From Pseudoalteromonas piscicida (GTDB taxonomy: Bacteria > Pseudomonadota > Gammaproteobacteria > Enterobacterales > Alteromonadaceae): 64,000 nucleotides of DNA. Shown piece after piece: positions 58,706 through 64,000 of this stretch. Made by a program: the position numbers and the translations under genes. The first letter of the stretch is position 1. The number at the start of each line of letters is the position of its first letter. The notes under the pieces are model-generated. The model was not told the origin of the DNA and ran no database searches. It worked only from the letters and a program-made list of their open reading frames with translations. The DNA is taken from positions 28,608 to 92,607 of the forward strand of contig NZ_NKHF01000052.1 in assembly GCF_002744175.1 (NCBI RefSeq), in the 5' to 3' direction.

Positions 58706-59223
58706 AGTGGGTTAGCATAGCTCTTACCTGCCTGCTTTTATCGTTCACGGTGAACGCAAAATCACCGGATCAAGTTCGCTCTGCCTTTCTCTATCAAATG
58801 GCAAAATTTGTTGAGTTTCCAGATGAAGACGCCAAAGCTAGCCTGCAGTTTTGCTTTTACTCACTAGAGTCAGGGCCAGCAGCTAATCTGAAAAACGCAA
58901 CAAAGCTAAATGTTCGTGGCAAACCCATTGAGCTAATAGAAGCGAAAAAATCGTGGACTTATCGGGAACTTTCCAGCGCTTGTGACATCACATACATTGA
59001 TGAAATGAGTGAAAATGATATACTGTCCGCTTGGACCGATACAATAGAGTCAAACATGTTGACCGTGGGCGAAAGTATTGAGTTTTTAGAAAGAGGCGGG
59101 ATTGCTTCTTTGGTCCAAGAAGGGAGCAAAATTCGACTGTATATAAATAAGCAAGCGCTAGAAAAACAGTACTTCACTGTGCGCTCAAGACTGCTTGCCG
59201 TATCCAAGTTTCATCCCAACTGA
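58702..59223 (+). CDS. YfiR family periplasmic protein (DUF4154)
   Basis: A 173-residue exported protein with a signal peptide (about 1-19, ending VNA). It has the YfiR pattern: QVRSAFLYQMAKFVEFP, then RGKPIELIEAKK, CDITYIDEM, and GGIASLVQEGSKIRLYINKQALEKQ. Two mature cysteines, Cys-51 and Cys-94, are seen. In Pseudomonas, YfiR binds the CHASE8 domain of the diguanylate cyclase YfiN and inhibits it. Here the four-base overlap with a CHASE8-like kinase suggests that kinase is its target. Confidence 0.88.
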   Translation: MKWVSIALTCLLLSFTVNAKSPDQVRSAFLYQMAKFVEFPDEDAKASLQFCFYSLESGPAANLKNATKLNVRGKPIELIEAKKSWTYRELSSACDITYIDEMSENDILSAWTDTIESNMLTVGESIEFLERGGIASLVQEGSKIRLYINKQALEKQYFTVRSRLLAVSKFHPN

Positions 59224-59229
59224 TTTTAC

Positions 59230-59258
59230 TTGTTAACAATTGGATAAGCTCCTATAAT
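59230..59258 (+). promoter_or_regulatory. Probable sigma-70 promoter of arcA
   Basis: TTGTTA (59230-59235) and a perfect TATAAT (59253-59258) are 17 bases apart, giving a start near 59265 and a leader of about 65 bases. arcA can therefore be transcribed independently of the kinase-yfiR pair. Confidence 0.6.
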
Positions 59259-59330
59259 CGTAAATATTCGGATTTATTATATAAGTCCGGACTCATTGTA
59301 AATTATATATTCCGAAAAGGTTAATTAATA

Positions 59331-60050
59331 ATGCAAACGCCAGTCATTCTAATTGTAGAGGATGAAGACGTAACTCGACTGAACCTCGTTAGTTTATTTG
59401 AAGCGGAAGGTTACAAAGTAATCGAAGCCATTGATGGCGATGACATGCACGATAAGTTGACATCTAATGATGATGTGAATCTTGTTATCATGGATATCAA
59501 CCTTCCTGGTAAAAATGGTTTGATTTTGGCTCGTGAGTTGCGCCAGAAGAAAAACATCGGCCTAATATTCCTTACAGGTCGTGACAATGATGTTGACCGT
59601 ATTTTAGGTCTTGAAATTGGTGCTGATGATTACATCACAAAACCATTCAACCCGCGTGAACTAACTATTCGTGCTCGTAACTTGATATCTCGCACCGGCA
59701 CGTCTGCAGAAGAGTCAACGATTGACAGCAACGGCGTTATTACATTTAATGGTTGGGAATTAGATGAAAACAGTCGCTGTTTAACATCTCCAACAGGTGA
59801 TTCAAAGCGTCTGCCTAAAGGTGAATATAGAGCGCTTCGTCTAATGCTAGATTCTCCAGGCCGTATTTTTAGTCGTGAACAGCTTATCAAGCATATGACA
59901 GGCCGTGAGCTTCGCGCTAACGACCGTACTGTTGACGTTACTATTCGTCGTATTCGTAAGCATTTTGAAACTGATAACAATACACCAGAATTGATCAGCA
60001 CAATTCACGGTGAAGGTTACCGTTTCATTGGTAAAATCGACGCTCAATAA
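59331..60050 (+). CDS. arcA: Aerobic respiration response regulator ArcA
   Basis: An OmpR-family regulator of 239 residues that, when phosphorylated by ArcB, represses aerobic metabolism. The receiver (1-120) has VEDED near residue 9, phosphoacceptor Asp-55 in VIMDINLPG, and FLTGRDND. The winged-helix output (about 135-235) has [21 protein letters not shown]. The residues around Asp-55 are nearly identical to E. coli. It converges on arcB with nine bases between the stops. Confidence 0.95.
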   Translation: MQTPVILIVEDEDVTRLNLVSLFEAEGYKVIEAIDGDDMHDKLTSNDDVNLVIMDINLPGKNGLILARELRQKKNIGLIFLTGRDNDVDRILGLEIGADDYITKPFNPRELTIRARNLISRTGTSAEESTIDSNGVITFNGWELDENSRCLTSPTGDSKRLPKGEYRALRLMLDSPGRIFSREQLIKHMTGRELRANDRTVDVTIRRIRKHFETDNNTPELISTIHGEGYRFIGKIDAQ

Positions 60051-60059
60051 TCGCTTTTA

Positions 60060-62378
60060 CTAGTCTTCAGCGAGTTTTGCAATTAATGGATGAAGGGCTT
60101 GTTGCCCTTCTTCTATTTTCTTCTCTAGTTCCGATACCCAATCTAAAAGCGTACTGTCATCCTTACCTTCCGACTCCAGTTCCATTTTCTTAGCCTGTAA
60201 TTGAGCCAACTGTAAGCCTACCGAGCCTGCAGCCCCTTTGACCTTATGTGCAACAGCACCATACTCTTCAATATCTTGCTGAGCAACGGCATCTCTGAGC
60301 TCTTGGCAATATTTTGGGTTTAACCTAGCAAAGAGATCACAACTACGTTGGAAAGCTGGGGCGCCCATAGACTCAACAAAATCACAGATGGTCTCGATAT
60401 CTAAATCCTGATATTCAGGTTGTGATAACGCTTCACGAAGATCTAGGCTTTGCTTGTTCTTTTGAGCTTCAATACCAAATAGCTCTGCCAGCATTTTATC
60501 CAGCTTAGTTGTGTTGATTGGTTTAGCTAATGCTCCTTGTACGCTAATGCCTTCAAGCTCTTGCTCCGCGCTTCTTACGTTTGCTGTTAACGCCACTATA
60601 GGTAGATGGTCAAAGTGACTGTCTTGCCTTATTTGACGAGCAACTTCATCACCATTGATGTCAGGTAATTGCATATCGAGTAAAATCAAATCGAGCTCAT
60701 CTTCTGTCTCTACAAAAGACAGCGCATCTTCCCCAGTTTCAGCCCAAATAACCTCGTGACCACGCTGTTCTAATAAGTTTGTCGCGATTTCAGCATTTAA
60801 AGGAACATCCTCAACAAGCAATATATAGAGGCTTCTACCAGCATAACTTTGCTCTTTTGGCGCGCTACAAAGTTGCAGTGGTATTTCCACATCAAAACGA
60901 CTCCCCTTGCCCTTTTCACTCGCTACAGAGATTGAGCCTTTCATTGCTTGTACCAATGCTTTAGTAACAGCAAGACCGATCCCTGAACCTATTGCGTTAC
61001 TACCTGAAGCGTCCGGCGCTTTATAGTACATTTCAAAAATACGTTCGAGTTGATCTGTGGAAATCCCCATACCCGTATCGATAACGCTTATAGTCAACCA
61101 AGGTCCATCAGCGCGATTTTCACGTCGACACTCAAGGGTTACATTCCCTCTGTGTGTAAACTTCACGGCATTGTTGATGAGGTTCCACAAGATCTGACGT
61201 AGGCGGGTGGGATCGAGTAAGGCATAAACATCCAACATACCCGAGCGATTAATAGTGAACTCTAGGCCTTTCTGATCAGCAATAAGGCCGGCAAAATTCA
61301 CAACATCATTGATAAAATCTGAGACATTAATGCTATCCGTCGCGATGTCTAGCTGCTCACGGTCTATTTTATCTAGGTCTATGATGTCGTTAAATATATT
61401 ACCTAGAGTTTCGGCACTTGAGAAAATGGTATTACACCAACTCTTTTGTTGTGCCGAAAGCTCAGTATCTAACATCATTCGAGTCAAGCCTACAATGCCA
61501 TTAAGCGGCGTTCTCAGTTCATGGCTCAATGTCGCAATAAATTTACCTTTATCTTTGTACGCGGTCTCAAGCGCTTGTTCAGCTTCCTTACGACTAGTGA
61601 TATCACGACCAAATGCCAACAGACCAATATACTCACCTTTATCATTGATAAAGGGTAACTTCCGCATTTCGAACCAGCGCTGCTCTCCTTTTACCGGATA
61701 TTCAACGTCAAGTGTCAGTGGCTGCTGCGTTTTTGCCACTTGCTCATCGGTTTCAAGCACCTTAGGTAAGTACTCTTGAGAGTAAATCTGCTCTACAGAG
61801 TGGCCTATGAGTTCTTCGCTAGTTTTTCCCATGACCAGCTCAAACATCTTATTGCAACCTGCAAATACGCCATTCTCATCACGGTAGTAAAACAAGTCGG
61901 GAGAAGTGTCCACGATGTTACGCAGCAGCATGCCTTGTTGTGCCAGTTCTAATTGTGTTTTTTTACGCTCGGCAATTTCTTTGCGTAATTCATCTATCGC
62001 TCGGTGTTTTGCATGTAGCGCAAGTTTTCTTTCGTCTATTTCGCTATTTAAACGGTTGATGTTGTCTTTCAAGGTCTGGTTTAGCATTTTTTCTTGTTGC
62101 GTTGCAGACTTAAGGTAAGCTTTAGATGATTGTACTTCTCGCATTGCTGCAACCGACATCATGATCAACGCCGGTGAAATAACCGCCGTTAAGAAAAACA
62201 ATGCTGATATATTAACGATGTCAACAACGCCCAATGCCACATAATAAAACATGCAAGACAGGATCACGGAAACAAAGAGTGTGAATGCATAAGCAATGAT
62301 AAATGCCCGCTTGTTGCCGTACTTTTCTACCAAGTTTGATAAAATTCGAGCCCATGAGCCAAACGAATTTTCTGCCAT
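60060..62378 (-). CDS. arcB: Aerobic respiration control sensor ArcB, tripartite hybrid kinase
   Basis: A 772-residue inner-membrane kinase. Two membrane helices (about 25-80) are followed by a coiled coil (90-148) and a PAS domain (about 150-265). The kinase core has His-286 (SHELRTPLNG) and the ATPase NAVKF, DTGMGIS, GSGIGLAV. A receiver has Asp-568, and an Hpt domain has His-711 (AHKVKGAAGS). The first redox cysteine is kept at Cys-175 (FAGCNKMFEL, E. coli Cys-180). The second, E. coli Cys-241, is Trp-235 here (EQRWFEMRK). That may change redox sensing. See findings. Confidence 0.94.
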   Translation of the reverse strand: MAENSFGSWARILSNLVEKYGNKRAFIIAYAFTLFVSVILSCMFYYVALGVVDIVNISALFFLTAVISPALIMMSVAAMREVQSSKAYLKSATQQEKMLNQTLKDNINRLNSEIDERKLALHAKHRAIDELRKEIAERKKTQLELAQQGMLLRNIVDTSPDLFYYRDENGVFAGCNKMFELVMGKTSEELIGHSVEQIYSQEYLPKVLETDEQVAKTQQPLTLDVEYPVKGEQRWFEMRKLPFINDKGEYIGLLAFGRDITSRKEAEQALETAYKDKGKFIATLSHELRTPLNGIVGLTRMMLDTELSAQQKSWCNTIFSSAETLGNIFNDIIDLDKIDREQLDIATDSINVSDFINDVVNFAGLIADQKGLEFTINRSGMLDVYALLDPTRLRQILWNLINNAVKFTHRGNVTLECRRENRADGPWLTISVIDTGMGISTDQLERIFEMYYKAPDASGSNAIGSGIGLAVTKALVQAMKGSISVASEKGKGSRFDVEIPLQLCSAPKEQSYAGRSLYILLVEDVPLNAEIATNLLEQRGHEVIWAETGEDALSFVETEDELDLILLDMQLPDINGDEVARQIRQDSHFDHLPIVALTANVRSAEQELEGISVQGALAKPINTTKLDKMLAELFGIEAQKNKQSLDLREALSQPEYQDLDIETICDFVESMGAPAFQRSCDLFARLNPKYCQELRDAVAQQDIEEYGAVAHKVKGAAGSVGLQLAQLQAKKMELESEGKDDSTLLDWVSELEKKIEEGQQALHPLIAKLAED

Positions 62379-62696
62379 ATTATAACTTCACCACTATTGA
62401 ACGCTTGTCAGGCAAGAGTATGTTTTACTACGAGTTGCCTGAACGCCATCGTATTCAGGCCCTAAAGTAAATATTATACAAAAGCTCTTGTAATAAGCGA
62501 GTATAGATATCGTAGGGCAGGATTATTCAACAAAAACACCATCATCTATGCTTTTTAAAACGTTCTAAATGAGAATCTGTATCACTAAATGGACAAATCA
62601 TCTAATTTATTATTGATTGATTTGAGCGTCCCATCCCAACTTAACTGGATTTGGTGTAATATGCGCGTTTTTTAAGTCGTAAGAAAGAGAGCGTCA
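62379..62696. other. Divergent promoter region between arcB and folE2
   Basis: A 318-base gap without a gene. TCAGGCAA (62408-62415) and TTGCCTGA (62435-62442) form an inverted repeat just upstream of arcB, and CAGGC recurs near 62456; this could be a regulatory site for arcB. I looked for a Zur box before folE2 and found none. Confidence 0.35.
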
Positions 62697-63617
62697 ATGC
62701 AAAATAACATGCCAGATATCGCACACAGTGCAAGCGCGTTACAAACAGGAACTTTAGACTGGGTAGGCATGGGAAATATCGAGCTGCCTTTAGTACTTGA
62801 GAGTAAAGGCTTAAACCCGGCAACTGTCACAGCAAAAGCTGATGCCTTCGTTAATTTGCAAAAAGAGGATGCTAAAGGTATCCATATGTCACGCTTATTT
62901 CTTGCGCTTGACACACTCTCATGCGAGCAAGCACTCACCCCTAATACGTTAAAGCAACTGTTAGACAATTTTTTAAGCACGCATAATGAACTTAGCACCG
63001 GTGCCAAAGTAACCTTTAAGTTTGAGCTACCGATCAGACGCCCTTCACTGTTAAGTAAAAAAATGGGCTGGAAGTCTTACCCAGTGATCATCGATGCCAC
63101 CTTATTGGACGGCATCTATAAACTTGAACTTGCGGTAGATATCACTTATTCATCCACATGTCCTTGCTCTGCAGCACTCTCTCGCCAACTGATACAGAAT
63201 GCATTTCAGCACGCTTTTGATGGTAAAGAACTAGACTTCCATAGTGTCCACAACTGGCTAGGTAGCACTGATGGTATTGTCGCGACACCACACTCTCAAC
63301 GCTCTATTGCCAATATTAAAGTTAAGCTTAATGAAAGCCATGATGAGTTTGCGATCTTAGACTTAATAGAGCTGGTAGAAAACGAGTTAAAAACTCCAGT
63401 TCAAGCAGCGGTCAAACGCGAAGATGAACAGGAATTTGCTCGCCTTAATGGTCAAAACTTAATGTTTTGTGAGGATGCAGCTAGAAAACTTAAAGCTCTC
63501 TTCAATAAGCAAGCATTGGCTGACTTTTACATCAAAATTAACCATTACGAATCTCTCCACGCACACGACGCGGTGGCTTATGCTGTTAAAGGGATTAATG
63601 GTGGTTACAGCGTTTAA
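62697..63617 (+). CDS. folE2: GTP cyclohydrolase FolE2 (type IB)
   Basis: Converts GTP to dihydroneopterin triphosphate, the first step of folate synthesis, and can replace zinc-dependent FolE. The protein is 306 residues. Family marks include DWVGMGNIELPL, a conserved GIHMSRLFLALD, TCPCSAALSRQ with the catalytic Cys, and TPHSQRSIA. The start follows GAGAG by a few bases. The folB, folK and folA genes lie elsewhere in this window. A second, classical FolE may exist elsewhere. Confidence 0.93.
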   Translation: MQNNMPDIAHSASALQTGTLDWVGMGNIELPLVLESKGLNPATVTAKADAFVNLQKEDAKGIHMSRLFLALDTLSCEQALTPNTLKQLLDNFLSTHNELSTGAKVTFKFELPIRRPSLLSKKMGWKSYPVIIDATLLDGIYKLELAVDITYSSTCPCSAALSRQLIQNAFQHAFDGKELDFHSVHNWLGSTDGIVATPHSQRSIANIKVKLNESHDEFAILDLIELVENELKTPVQAAVKREDEQEFARLNGQNLMFCEDAARKLKALFNKQALADFYIKINHYESLHAHDAVAYAVKGINGGYSV

Positions 63618-63777
63618 TACCAACTGAGTTAATTTTCTGATCAATTTGAAGGATGAAGTAGCATATTAGCGTCGTTAAAAATTTCTCATTTAGAACGACT
63701 AAATAGCAAAATTTTTGCCTAGCTACTAAAGCTATTTCTCCGCTTCAAATAGCTCATTTACTTAATGCATTTGGTAT
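63617..63777. repeat. ATACCAA...TTGGTAT element, fullest copy (161 bp)
   Basis: Both ends are present: ATACCAACTGAGTTAA and CTTAATGCATTTGGTAT. The core has AGCATATTAGCGTCGTTAAAAATTTC, AGAACGACTAAATAGCAAAATTTTTGCC and AGCTACTAAAGCTATTTCTCCGCTTC. It starts on the folE2 stop codon. Shorter derivatives lie at 8071, 13990 and 21679. No gene is encoded, so it resembles a MITE or BIME-type repeat. Confidence 0.8.
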
Positions 63778-64000
63778 AGCCCTGAGATCAGCGGATCAGT
63801 AATATTAGTTTGACCGGTTAAACTCAAAACCATAAAAAAGCTTTTTCACAGGACATACCTGTGAAGATATTCCTCAGAATAATCCAGCTTTACAGAAAAG
63901 AAAGCACTATTTTTCAACGAATCATGTGATGAAAATATATTAGATATGAATTGATAGAAGAAATATCAAAGAAATGAAGAATAAGGAATATTGCTTTGAA
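63778..64000. other. AT-rich right edge without a recognised gene
   Basis: No gene is seen. TTCACAGG / CCTGTGAA form an eight-pair hairpin at 63845-63865, preceded by AAAAAAGCTTTTT. The last 100 bases are very AT-rich and may be the upstream region of a gene beyond the edge. Confidence 0.4.

Noticed and set aside
62580..62696. Zur box before folE2
   Set aside because: FolE2 is often zinc-regulated in other bacteria, but I found no palindrome resembling a Zur site here.

Overview
The window reads as ordinary core chromosome of a marine gammaproteobacterium in the Alteromonadales, most likely Pseudoalteromonas. The evidence is moderately AT-rich DNA, gammaproteobacterial versions of GuaB, PurL, ArcA, ArcB, RsmC, TrmB, GlpE/GlpG and the YdbH-YnbE-YdbL set, and a dispersed repeat family with ATACCAA...TTGGTAT ends between genes. 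The genus is an inference from general knowledge; no search was run. No tRNA, rRNA, CRISPR array or prophage was seen.

Layout. 1-3.3 kb is a disturbed region: a short repeat array at the left edge, a Y1 (HUH) REP-type transposase, a 3' fragment of a GGDEF gene, and an IS3-family element (1975-3282) that cuts the GGDEF gene and itself carries a frameshift. 3.4-9.8 kb: guaB-guaA (purines), xseA, cysE, dgkA. 9.9-18.5 kb: an M16 peptidase lipoprotein, a MetF-like protein behind a MetJ-type operator, the folB-folK-uppP operon, plsY, tsaD, and a DUF2007/DUF416 pair. 18.6-25 kb: DUF2721, an HD-GYP response regulator, a LysR regulator, ubiC-ubiA, a FliL-like protein, glpE-glpG. 25-35.5 kb: kbl-tdh (threonine catabolism), then an LPS inner-core region: gmhB, a family 9 heptosyltransferase, kdkA, hldE, gmhA, a Wzi-type outer-membrane protein and waaA, which is split by a frameshift in a run of five A. 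35.5-45 kb: ydbH-ynbE-ydbL (ynbE is only 59 codons), purL, mltF, a small basic protein behind a Fur-like site, tadA. 45-57 kb: gsk, glsB, hpf, a DUF3718 protein, folA, obgE, rplU-rpmA, ispB, mutY-yggX, trmB, rsmC. 57-64 kb: a CHASE8-like histidine kinase overlapping a YfiR gene, then arcA, convergent arcB, and folE2.

How the genes work together. Folate synthesis recurs (folE2, folB, folK, folA) together with a MetF-like enzyme, so one-carbon metabolism is well represented. Envelope genes dominate the middle: Kdo/heptose core, phospholipid bridge, UppP, MltF, DgkA, PlsY. Quinone synthesis (ubiC, ubiA, ispB) sits with the ArcB/ArcA pair that in Escherichia coli senses quinone redox state.

The points most worth a second look are: the repeat family with nested internal deletions; the waaA frameshift; the histidine kinase-YfiR pair just upstream of arcA; the loss of one of the two redox cysteines in ArcB; the MetJ box at the MetF-like gene; and the Fur-like box at the small basic protein.
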